Part shown: piece by piece, positions 1 to 6,008 of the stretch
How the letters are laid out: every line of letters begins with the position of its first letter
Numbering within the stretch: the first letter of the stretch is position 1
DNA from: Acidimicrobiales bacterium
GTDB taxonomy: Bacteria; Actinomycetota; Acidimicrobiia; Acidimicrobiales; Palsa-688
NCBI GenBank assembly: GCA_019241495.1
Contig: JAFAWZ010000305.1
Location: forward strand, 1-8,675
Direction of reading: 5' to 3'
Length of the DNA: 8,675 bases
Program-made: the position numbers and the translations under genes
The notes under the pieces: model-generated
What the model was told of the DNA's origin: nothing
Database searches by the model: none
What the model saw: the letters and a program-made list of their open reading frames with translations, nothing else

Positions 1-974
1 GCGCCGTCGACGGACTGGAAGAACCCGCCCGGGCCCCCCTCCGGGAGGCCCGCCTGGCCTTGAAAGCGGGCCTCGAAGCCGCGCACCATGCCCACGCCGT
101 TCTCGTGCTGGGCCAGCTCCCCGTACGACTCGAGCGGGGGAAGCGGCCGGCCGGCGATCAGGTAGTACTCGTCGGAAGGATAGGCAAGCGGGCGGCCCAG
201 GGCCTTCCGGAACCAGCGCTGCCAAGCCTCGACCACATCCACAACCGCCTCCGCCTCGGCTCTCGTGTGGGGCCTCATCGCCGTCTCGGCATTGAACCGG
301 CTGACGCCGAGGGGAACGCATGCCAAGCTGGCCAGCTCCGGGTAGCGATCGAGTATTCCCGCGAGGGTGTCGTCGAGGACGGCCCCGTCGTTGATCCCCG
401 GGCAGACGACGACCTGGCCATGCACGGTGATCCCATGGTCGAGAAGGGCTCGAAGCCACCTCAAGCTGGTCGCGCCCCGCCGGTTGCGCAGAATGCGACT
501 GCGCACCTCCGGATCGGTGGCGTGGATGCTGACCCACAAAGGCGACAGGCCTTCGGTCACCACCCGCTCGAGGTCGGCTTCGGTGAAGCGGGTAAGGGTC
601 GTGAAGTTCCCGTAGAGGAACGACAGCCGGTAGTCGTCGTCGCGCACGTACAGGCTGCGGCGCAAGCCCTTCGGCAGCTGGTGGATGAAGCAGAACTCAC
701 AATGGTTGTCGCAGGTGCGCACCCGGTCGAACAACGGGGAGTCAACCTCTATCCCGAGGGCCTCACCGCCCTCCCGGTCCACGCTGAGGGTCAGGTCCAG
801 GCCACCGCGGCGCAACTCCAGCTCGAGCTCGGCCTGGTCGGCGAGGAGCTGGTACTCGATGATGTCCCGGGGGACCCGCCCGTCCATACTTACGATCTGA
901 TCGCCGGGCTGCAGGCCGGCCCGGTCGGCCGGCGACCCGGAGGCGACCGCGACGACGCGCGGCAACGACGACAT
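1..974 (-). CDS. PDZ / radical SAM / DUF512 family protein, 3' end outside window
   Basis: This frame is open from an ATG at 974-972 to the window edge and gives 324 residues; homologues are roughly 430-460 residues, so about a quarter is missing. Residues 1-60 form a PDZ-like domain (SGSPADRAGLQPGDQI). A radical SAM cluster motif CX3CX2C follows at C88, C92 and C95 (CDNHCEFCF). Family signatures come next: HQLPKGLR, LYVRDDDYRLSFLYGN, WVSIHATDPEVR, VVVCPGINDG and, near the cut, SDEYYL and HENGVGM, which belong to the DUF512 part. It should bind a [4Fe-4S] cluster and S-adenosylmethionine in the cytoplasm, but the family's substrate is not known to me. In many Gram-positive genomes it lies just before der, which would be beyond the left edge. 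It is transcribed divergently from the CAP gene. The family assignment is firm; the function is open. Confidence 0.92.
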   Translation of the reverse strand, partial: MSSLPRVVAVASGSPADRAGLQPGDQIVSMDGRVPRDIIEYQLLADQAELELELRRGGLDLTLSVDREGGEALGIEVDSPLFDRVRTCDNHCEFCFIHQLPKGLRRSLYVRDDDYRLSFLYGNFTTLTRFTEADLERVVTEGLSPLWVSIHATDPEVRSRILRNRRGATSLRWLRALLDHGITVHGQVVVCPGINDGAVLDDTLAGILDRYPELASLACVPLGVSRFNAETAMRPHTRAEAEAVVDVVEAWQRWFRKALGRPLAYPSDEYYLIAGRPLPPLESYGELAQHENGVGMVRGFEARFQGQAGLPEGGPGGFFQSVDG

Positions 975-978
975 AACC

Positions 979-996
979 GATCAAGTGTAAGTGATC
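979..996. promoter_or_regulatory. Inverted repeat GATCA-N8-TGATC, possible operator
   Basis: GATCA at 979-983 and TGATC at 992-996 are perfect inverted arms around an 8-base spacer. The repeat brackets the candidate minus-strand -10 box at 984-989. The spacer also holds a direct repeat, AAGTG at 983-987 and 989-993. A dimeric regulator binding here would cover the start region of the radical SAM gene. The arms are only 5 bp, so chance is quite possible. Confidence 0.25.
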
Positions 997-1037
997 AGAA
1001 AAATAGGTACAGCCCGCGTGGCGCCGGAGCCGATACC

Positions 1038-1042
1038 AGGAG
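1038..1042 (+). promoter_or_regulatory. Ribosome binding site deciding the CAP gene start
   Basis: AGGAG lies 10 bases before the ATG at 1053. The reading frame is open much further upstream, but that upstream part lies antisense to the radical SAM gene. This site, the basic N-terminus followed by a hydrophobic stretch, and the intergenic position fix the start at 1053. Confidence 0.75.
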
Positions 1043-1052
1043 CGTCCCCACC

Positions 1053-2318
1053 ATGACCTCCTCCAACTCTCTGCTCTGTCGCGCCCTCGGCCGTTACGGC
1101 CGCCGCATCCCCCCGGCCGGAACCAGGCCGGTCCGGTCCCGGCGCAAGGCTCGTCTGGCCCGCCTCGGCGCCGCTGTGGTCGGGTCCGTCGCGCTGGGAC
1201 CGATTCGTGCCCCCTCCACCCCGGCGCCCTCCCCGGCCCTCCCCGCCACTTACGCGGCGGCACTCTCCGTGGCTCCCATCGTCGGCGTGGCACCGACCGT
1301 CGACGCCCAGGGCTACTGGGTGACCGCGTCCGACGGCGGCGTCTTCAGTTTTGGTGATGCCCGTTTTTACGGGTCGACGGGTGGCATGGGCCTGGCCCAG
1401 CCGATTGTGGGTATGGCTGCGACGCCTGATGGTGGGGGTTATTGGTTGGTGGCGTCGGATGGGGGGATCTTCAGTTTTGGTGATGCCCGTTTTTACGGGT
1501 CGACGGGTGGCATGACCCTGGCCCAGCCCGTCGTGGGCATGGCCGCCGCGCCGGGCGGCGCCGGCTACTGGATGGTGGGCGCCGACGGCGGGGTGTTCAA
1601 CTTCGGCGAAGCTTCATTTGCCGGCTCGGCTGTGGGCTTCGACGCGGCCTCCGGAGCGCGCTCGGTCGGCATCGTCGCGGTCCGCAACGGCTACTGGCTC
1701 CCCACCAACCTGGGCACCCTCCTGAGCGTCAACGCGCCCACCCCCCCGTCGTCGGCCGCGTTGGCCCTGGCCCAGAACCCGGCCAACTCGGTATCCCCCT
1801 CCCCAGCCTACGCACAAGCATGCTGGGCGAGCCGGCCCGACGTGGCGGCCTGCAACTCGGCAGCCCTCGCCGACATCAACTCGGCCCGAGCCGCCGAAGG
1901 CTTAGGTCCACTACCCCTTCCCGCTGGCTTCTACGGGATGGGCACCGACCAGCAGATCCTCGCGGTCGCCAACGCGGAACGGACCAGCCGGGGGTTGCCG
2001 GCGCTACCCGAGAACGCCAGCCTCGACGGAATGGCCCAGGCCGGCGCAAACGCGGGCCAGGACCCGGCCGGGCCAGGTAGCCACACGTGGGGCTCGAACA
2101 TCGCCTGGGGTGACGCAACCGCCCTGGCCGCCGACTTCGGATGGATGTACGACGACGGCCCGAACAGCCCGAACATCGACTGCCCCTCACCGGGCGCGGC
2201 CGGATGCTGGGGCCATCGAAGGAACATCCTCGCTCCGTGGGCCGGATCCTCCGGCGCCGGGAGCTATGACAACGGCGGGGTCCTCCAGCTGACCGAGCTG
2301 TTCGTAGAGAACTACTGA
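1053..2318 (+). CDS. Secreted protein with GYW/SFGDA repeats and C-terminal CAP (SCP) domain
   Basis: The product has 421 residues. Residues 1-65 are a long basic leader (RSRRKARLARLG), a short hydrophobic stretch (about 38-51) and a Pro/Ala-rich segment, consistent with export or membrane anchoring. Two 42-residue repeats follow (77-118, 119-160), then a degenerate third (161-205) and a partial fourth (206-228). Each carries GYW..., DGGxFxFGxAxF and a glycine turn, suggesting a beta-propeller-like or extracellular repeat fold. After a Pro/Ser linker comes a CAP/SCP-like domain (about 300-421) with NAERTSRGLPALP, GSHTWGSNIAWG (H344) and CWGHRRNIL (H388); C377 and C385 could form a disulfide. 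The usual GEN of CAP proteins is GSN here (S348), so one acidic residue of the canonical His/Glu set is missing. The segment at 276-290 resembles the start of the CAP domain a second time. The function is unknown, probably cell-surface or extracellular. It lies 16 bp before ispH and may be co-transcribed with it. Confidence 0.87.
   Translation: MTSSNSLLCRALGRYGRRIPPAGTRPVRSRRKARLARLGAAVVGSVALGPIRAPSTPAPSPALPATYAAALSVAPIVGVAPTVDAQGYWVTASDGGVFSFGDARFYGSTGGMGLAQPIVGMAATPDGGGYWLVASDGGIFSFGDARFYGSTGGMTLAQPVVGMAAAPGGAGYWMVGADGGVFNFGEASFAGSAVGFDAASGARSVGIVAVRNGYWLPTNLGTLLSVNAPTPPSSAALALAQNPANSVSPSPAYAQACWASRPDVAACNSAALADINSARAAEGLGPLPLPAGFYGMGTDQQILAVANAERTSRGLPALPENASLDGMAQAGANAGQDPAGPGSHTWGSNIAWGDATALAADFGWMYDDGPNSPNIDCPSPGAAGCWGHRRNILAPWAGSSGAGSYDNGGVLQLTELFVENY
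1281..1667 (+). repeat. Coding tandem repeat, 126-bp (42-residue) units
   Basis: Unit 1 is 1281-1406 and unit 2 is 1407-1532; both are exactly 126 bp. A diverged unit 3 occupies about 1533-1667. All encode VGxA...GYWxVxxDGGxFxFGxAxFxGS. The in-frame period means gain or loss of units would keep the protein open. Confidence 0.9.
1342..1514 (+). repeat. 47-bp perfect direct repeat pair inside the CAP gene
   Basis: The copies at 1342-1388 and 1468-1514 are identical at all 47 positions, with a 126-bp offset. They start at TCTTCAGTTTTGGTGATG and end at GGTGGCATG. The block from 1341 to 1514 uses T-ending codons in 23 of 58 positions (TTT, GGT, GAT, CGT, AGT). The next 45 codons of unit 3 use only 3. 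The identity and the odd codon choice point to recent duplication or gene conversion rather than selection on protein alone. Confidence 0.9.
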
Positions 2319-2334
2319 AGGTACCCTCGACTCG

Positions 2335-3387
2335 ATGGAGAAAGTGGAGAGGGTCGTGCTCGCCTCCCCCCGCGGGTTCTGTGCCGGCGTCGAGATGGCG
2401 ATCAAGTCGCTCGCGTGGATGACCCGGGTGTTCGAGCCGCCCGTGTACTGCTATCACGAGATCGTCCACAACCAGATCGTCGTCGAGCGGTTCAAGGAGA
2501 TGGGAGTCATCTTCGTCGACGACCTGGCCGATGTGCCCGAGGGCGCCCCCCTGATGCTGTCGGCGCATGGGTCGCCCCCGCAGTTGGTCGACGCCGCCCA
2601 GGCCCGGGCCGGGACCCTCGTGAACGCGGTCTGCCCCCTCGTCAGGAAGGTTCACCATGAGGTGAAGATGCGAGCCCGCAAGGGATACAGCATCGTCTAC
2701 GTCGGGCATGAGGGTCATCAAGAGGCTGTCGGCACCGCCGCGGTGGCCCCCGAGGCCGTGCACCGCATAGAGCACATGGAGGAGCTCGAGGCGCTGCCCG
2801 AGGCGGCCGGCCCGGTCGCCTTCCTCGCCCAGACGACGCTGGCCATGGACGAGTGGAAGACGTTGCTCGACGCGGCCAAGAAGCGTTGGCCCGAGCTGTG
2901 GGTGCCGGGAACCTCGGATCTGTGCTTCGCCACTACCAACCGGCAAACCGCCCTCAAGGCCATAGCGGCCCGGTGCGACGCGGTCGTCGTCATCGGCTCG
3001 CACACCTCGTCCAACACGCGGGCGCTCGAGCGCACGGCCCGGGCCGCGGGCTGCCCGACGGTGTTGCGGGTGGACAGCCCTGACGAGCTGCCCACGGACC
3101 TGGCTGGAACGGTCGGCGTGATAGCTGGCGCGTCGGCGCCCGAAGAGGTCGTGCAGGACGTCATCTCCCATCTCGGCCCCTCCGAAGGGGTCGAGGAGGT
3201 GATGGCCGTCGATGAGGACGAGTACTTCCCGCTGCCGAGAGAGCTGCGCGAGGTGGTCAGACAGCTCGCGGCGCTCGCCGCGGTCGCCGGTGTGGCGCCG
3301 GGGGGCGATCCCAGCACAGCCGGCGACAAGCTGCCCGAGGACCGGGAGCTGTCCGCCTCGATGGCCCTGGCCGGATTAGCCGACTGA
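2335..3387 (+). CDS. ispH: 4-hydroxy-3-methylbut-2-enyl diphosphate reductase
   Basis: IspH (LytB) catalyses the last step of the MEP pathway, reducing HMBPP to IPP and DMAPP with a [4Fe-4S] enzyme in the cytoplasm. The three cluster cysteines are present: C16 in PRGFCAGVEMAI, C100 in CPLVRKVHHEV and C197 in SDLCFATTNRQ. Substrate residues are also there: H45 in HEIVHN, H78 in SAHGSPP, H128 and E130 in GHEGHQEA, the QTTLAMDE threonines, the GSHTSSNT Ser/Asn loop and GASAPE. At 350 residues it is longer than the usual 310-330; an Ala/Gly-rich tail of about 40 residues (311-350) follows the normal end, PRELREVVRQ. The ATG at 2335 places the PRGFCAGV motif at the normal distance from the start. 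GAAGG at 2317-2321 is a weak, distant ribosome site, so coupling to the CAP gene is possible. Its 3' end overlaps plsC tail-to-tail by 12 bp. Confidence 0.97.
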   Translation: MEKVERVVLASPRGFCAGVEMAIKSLAWMTRVFEPPVYCYHEIVHNQIVVERFKEMGVIFVDDLADVPEGAPLMLSAHGSPPQLVDAAQARAGTLVNAVCPLVRKVHHEVKMRARKGYSIVYVGHEGHQEAVGTAAVAPEAVHRIEHMEELEALPEAAGPVAFLAQTTLAMDEWKTLLDAAKKRWPELWVPGTSDLCFATTNRQTALKAIAARCDAVVVIGSHTSSNTRALERTARAAGCPTVLRVDSPDELPTDLAGTVGVIAGASAPEEVVQDVISHLGPSEGVEEVMAVDEDEYFPLPRELREVVRQLAALAAVAGVAPGGDPSTAGDKLPEDRELSASMALAGLAD

Positions 3388-4044
3388 GGGGGCCCGGCCG
3401 GCCGCTCTCATGGCCTCGTCGAAGAGGTCCTGGAGCGACTTGCCCAGCTGCTCGGTCAGCTCGGCGACCACCCGCCTGGGCACCCGGGCCCCGGCTTCGC
3501 GCCCGGGTGGGTAGATGGGGTCGCCGACGACCATCACTACCTTGACCAGCCTGACCGTTCGCGAGCCCTTGGGCATGGCCCACTCGCTCCCCCCGATGCC
3601 GACCGGCACGATGGGGACCCCGGTGCGGGCGGCGACGAACGCGGCTCCTTCGAACAAGGGATGGAGCTCGGCTCCGCTCTGTCGGGTGCCTTCGGGAAAG
3701 AGCACGACGGGCTCCCCGCCGCGCACCGCCTCCTCGCACTGGCGCAGCGCCTCGCGGTCGGGCGTCCCGCGGTGGACCGGGAACCCGCCGAGTGAGCTGA
3801 ACAAGGCGCCCGACCACCGGTACCTCCATAGGCTGTCCTTGCCCATGAACCGGATACGGCGGCGGGTCAGGCACCCGGCGAGAAGCGTGTCGATGTTCGA
3901 GCGGTGTACCGGGGCGATGACGTAAGGGCCGCCTCTTGGCAGCTTGGCGCGGTCGCGGACTTCCACCCGCCACAGCGCCCGGCAGGTGATCTCGACCAGG
4001 CCCCGGGCGAACCCGTACCAGATCAGGGCAGCTCGGGCCCTCAC
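3376..4044 (-). CDS. plsC: 1-acyl-sn-glycerol-3-phosphate acyltransferase
   Basis: This PlsC-type enzyme acylates lysophosphatidic acid to phosphatidic acid at the membrane, the second acylation in phospholipid synthesis. All four family blocks are visible in its 222 residues: HX4D as HRSNID (H47, D52), GGFPVHRG (R92), FPEGTR (E118) and the VPIVPVG block. A short, moderately hydrophobic N-terminus (ALIWYGFARGLVEI) could associate with the membrane. The start is GTG at 4044-4042, which overlaps the cmk stop as GTGA, so translation is probably coupled to cmk. The length is at the short end of the family range. Acyl-chain preference cannot be read from the sequence. It ends in TAA inside the last codons of the convergent ispH gene. 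Confidence 0.95.
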   Translation of the reverse strand: MRARAALIWYGFARGLVEITCRALWRVEVRDRAKLPRGGPYVIAPVHRSNIDTLLAGCLTRRRIRFMGKDSLWRYRWSGALFSSLGGFPVHRGTPDREALRQCEEAVRGGEPVVLFPEGTRQSGAELHPLFEGAAFVAARTGVPIVPVGIGGSEWAMPKGSRTVRLVKVVMVVGDPIYPPGREAGARVPRRVVAELTEQLGKSLQDLFDEAMRAAGRAPSVG

Positions 4045-4688
4045 GGCTGGCTCAGCAGGGCCAAGACCCGTTCGACCACCTGCTCGGCGTTCAGGCTGGT
4101 GGTGTCGAGATGCACCGCATCAGGCGCGATGGCCAGCGGCGAGGCGGCCCGGGTTGAGTCCAGGTGGTCGCGCCGGGCCAGCTCGGCCGCCACCTGGTCG
4201 TAGCTCCTGTCGAGCATCTCCTTGGTCCGGCGGTTGGCCCGCTCCCCGTCGTCGGCGGTCAGGTACACCTTCAGATCGGCATTTGGGAACACCACCGTCC
4301 CGATGTCGCGTCCCTCCACCACGCCCCCGCCGTGGGCTTTGGCCCACTCCCGTTGGCGCAGCACCATCTCGTGGCGAACCTGCGGGTTGGCGGCGACCAC
4401 GCTCACCGCCCGGGTCACCTCCGGGCTGCGGATCTCGACGGTTGCGTCAGTCCCGTTGACCATTACCTGGGCGGCGACGGTCAGCTCGAGCTGGCGGGCC
4501 AGCTCGGCGACCCTCTCCGCGTCGTCGGGCTCGATGTTGCGACGGATGGCCTCGTAGGCCACGGCGCGGTACATCGCACCAGTGTCGAGGTAGTCGAGCC
4601 CGAGACGGGCGGCCACCTCCCGGGCTACGGTCGACTTGCCCGAGCCGGCAGGGCCGTCGATGGCTATCACCCGTGCTGGCCCAGGCAC
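4041..4688 (-). CDS. cmk: Cytidylate kinase
   Basis: Cmk transfers phosphate from ATP to CMP or dCMP in the cytoplasm. The 215-residue product shows the P-loop GPAGSGKST (residues 12-20), the nucleotide-binding DTGAMYRA (35-42), GRDIGTVVFPNADLKVYLTA (about 127-146), the lid-like RRDHLDSTRAASPL and the C-terminal APDAVHLDTT. The length is normal for the bacterial family. I take the GTG at 4688 as start because GAGGAGG lies 10 bases upstream; this makes the gene overlap the end of aroA by 22 bp. A second GTG at 4670 would form a 4-bp GTGA overlap with the aroA stop and also gives a family-like N-terminus (VIAIDGPAG), but it has no well-placed ribosome site. The 3' end overlaps plsC by 4 bp. Confidence 0.96.
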   Translation of the reverse strand: MPGPARVIAIDGPAGSGKSTVAREVAARLGLDYLDTGAMYRAVAYEAIRRNIEPDDAERVAELARQLELTVAAQVMVNGTDATVEIRSPEVTRAVSVVAANPQVRHEMVLRQREWAKAHGGGVVEGRDIGTVVFPNADLKVYLTADDGERANRRTKEMLDRSYDQVAAELARRDHLDSTRAASPLAIAPDAVHLDTTSLNAEQVVERVLALLSQP

Positions 4689-5959
4689 TGCTGCAGATCC
4701 TCCTCGAATCGCGGGTAGCTGGTGGAGACCGCCTCCCAGCCGCCGATCTGAACCGCGCCGGCCGCTGGGAGGGCGGCGACGGCCGCGGCCATCGCCACCC
4801 TGTGGTCCCCCGCCGAGTCGACCTGGCCCCCTTGCAGCGGGCGGCCCGCACCTCCGTTGACGACGAGCCCGTCGGAGCGCCCTTCGGCGTCGGCGCCGAG
4901 CGCGTTCAAGGCGGTGACCGTGGTGGCGATACGGTCGCTCTCTTTGACCTTGAGCTCCTCCGCCCCCGAGAAGGTCGTCTTCCCGCTCGCGTAGGCAGCC
5001 GCCACGGCCAGGACCGGTATCTCGTCGATGACTCCCGGCACTTCGACTCCCCCCACGTCGGTGGCCTGCAGCGGCCCGTACCGGGCCCGGATGTCAGCCG
5101 TGGAGCTCTCCGGATCGTGGGCTTCGACCCGCACGTCGGCTCCCATGCGCCGCAGGACGTCCACGAAACCGGCCCGTTGGGGCCCGACATAGACGTTCTC
5201 CACGGTCAGGTCACTGCCGGGGGTGACGCATGCCGCGACGACCCAGAACGCGGCCTGGGACGGATCGCCGGGCACCTTGAACTCTGCGGCCTGGAGAGAC
5301 CCCGGGTGGACGGTCACGCGGCCGGGCGCCAGGTCGACGCGGGCGCCGCACGCGGCGAGCATCTGCTCGGTATGGATCCGGGTCGCAACCGGCTCGTGTA
5401 CGACAGTTGGGCTCGAAGCGGCCATCCCGGCCAGCAGGATCGCGCCTTTCACCTGAGCGCTCGGAACGGGGAGGTGGTACTCGATGCCGGTCAACGGGCC
5501 GCCTCGGACGGCCAGGGGGGGTCGTGTCCCGCCCCGGCGCCCGTCGATGGAGGCGCCCATCAGCCGAAGGGGCTGCGCCACCCGGTCCATCGGCCGGCGC
5601 GCTATTGACATGTCCCCGGCCAGGACCGTCAGTCCGTCGATGGACGCGGCCCAGCCGACGAGCAGGCGAATGGCGGTGCCCGAGTTCCCGACACCTATGA
5701 CCGACTCCGGTTCGTGCAGCCGCCCGGGCCCTCCTTGGACCGCGAGCCCTTCCCCGCTCCGTTCGACCCTCGCCCCGAATGCCTGGATGGCGGCGAGGGT
5801 GGCCAGCACGTCCGCGCCGTCGGACAGCCCGGTGATGCGCGATGTCCCATCGGCGCGCGCCGCGAGGAGGAGCGCCCGGTGGGAGATGGACTTGTCACCT
5901 GGTACTCGCAGCCGGCCGCTCAGGCCATGGGGGGCCGGCGCGACCCGGAGCGAGGTCAC
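4667..5959 (-). CDS. aroA: 3-phosphoshikimate 1-carboxyvinyltransferase (EPSP synthase)
   Basis: EPSP synthase joins shikimate-3-phosphate and PEP, the sixth step of the shikimate pathway, in the cytoplasm. The 430-residue product has normal length and all signatures: VPGDKSISHRALLLA (K23), VGNSGTAIRLL, ARRPMDRVAQPLRLMGA, SAQVKGAILLAG, RIHTEQML, PGDPSQAAFW, DEIPVLAVAAA (D312), ELKVKESDRI (E340) and AGDHRVAMA. The two inverse alpha/beta domains of the family are therefore complete. GNSGTxIRL and SAQVK resemble the Bacillus/CP4-type group rather than the Escherichia coli form, which has GNAGTAMRPL with a proline after the arginine. The start is GTG at 5959-5957, with TGAGG 8 bases upstream. It sits 49 bp after tyrA, another aromatic pathway gene, and overlaps cmk by 22 bp. 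Confidence 0.97.
   Translation of the reverse strand: MTSLRVAPAPHGLSGRLRVPGDKSISHRALLLAARADGTSRITGLSDGADVLATLAAIQAFGARVERSGEGLAVQGGPGRLHEPESVIGVGNSGTAIRLLVGWAASIDGLTVLAGDMSIARRPMDRVAQPLRLMGASIDGRRGGTRPPLAVRGGPLTGIEYHLPVPSAQVKGAILLAGMAASSPTVVHEPVATRIHTEQMLAACGARVDLAPGRVTVHPGSLQAAEFKVPGDPSQAAFWVVAACVTPGSDLTVENVYVGPQRAGFVDVLRRMGADVRVEAHDPESSTADIRARYGPLQATDVGGVEVPGVIDEIPVLAVAAAYASGKTTFSGAEELKVKESDRIATTVTALNALGADAEGRSDGLVVNGGAGRPLQGGQVDSAGDHRVAMAAAVAALPAAGAVQIGGWEAVSTSYPRFEEDLQQCLGQHG
4699..4705 (-). promoter_or_regulatory. Strong Shine-Dalgarno for cmk inside aroA
   Basis: The minus strand reads GAGGAGG at 4705-4699, within the FEEDLQQ codons near the end of aroA and 10 bases before the GTG at 4688. 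It is the best Shine-Dalgarno match I noticed ahead of a start in this gene run. It favours the 4688 start over the GTG at 4670. Confidence 0.6.
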
Positions 5960-5988
5960 AGAACCGGCCTCAGAACGGCTCGTCCCAT
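5956..5988 (-). other. Ten-codon ORF ending in the aroA start, possible leader
   Basis: In the 49-bp tyrA-aroA gap an ATG at 5988 opens MGRAVLRPVL. Its TGA overlaps the aroA GTG as GTGA, the same junction style as neighbouring genes. No good ribosome site precedes it, it has no aromatic residues expected of an attenuator peptide, and an ORF this short may be chance. I see no clear promoter or hairpin in the rest of the gap. Confidence 0.12.
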
Positions 5989-6008
5989 ACCGTGGATGCG
6001 GCAGCGTC

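Larger units (their letters stand above)
975..1052. promoter_or_regulatory. Divergent intergenic region with candidate promoter
   Basis: This 78-bp gap separates two divergent genes, and its left half is clearly richer in A/T than the surroundings. On the minus strand TACACT (989-984) fits a TAnnnT -10 box. Initiation about 7 bases downstream would fall within a few bases of the ATG at 974, giving a leaderless or near-leaderless mRNA, which is common in actinobacteria. This agrees with the lack of a good Shine-Dalgarno in front of that ATG. I see no convincing -35 box. No -10 for the plus-strand gene is clear; the A/T-rich stretch at 998-1008 is the only candidate area. Confidence 0.4.

Noticed and set aside
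60..1052. Upstream extension of the CAP reading frame to an ATG at 60 (752 residues in total)
   Set aside because: It is antisense to the clearly recognisable PDZ/radical SAM gene, has no domain character, and the ATG at 1053 has AGGAG and a leader-like N-terminus.
1134..1215. Twin-arginine (Tat) signal in the CAP protein leader
   Set aside because: Paired arginines occur (RSRRKARLARLG), but the consensus after them is absent and the hydrophobic core is short. A general export signal or anchor is as far as the sequence goes.
1876..3171. 431-codon minus-strand ORF opposite the CAP and ispH genes
   Set aside because: The translation is Arg/Gly/Pro-rich with no recognisable motif and crosses two well-identified plus-strand genes; it is a high-GC shadow frame.
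3379..3415. GC-rich GGCCCGGCCGGCC stretch after ispH as a terminator
   Set aside because: It is self-complementary, but no T-run follows on either strand and it lies inside the plsC coding end; GC-rich coding DNA explains it.
4668..4670. Alternative cmk start GTG at 4670 with a GTGA overlap to aroA
   Set aside because: It is attractive by analogy with cmk-plsC, but the GAGGAGG 10 bases before the GTG at 4688 is far better placed. It is kept as a second choice only.
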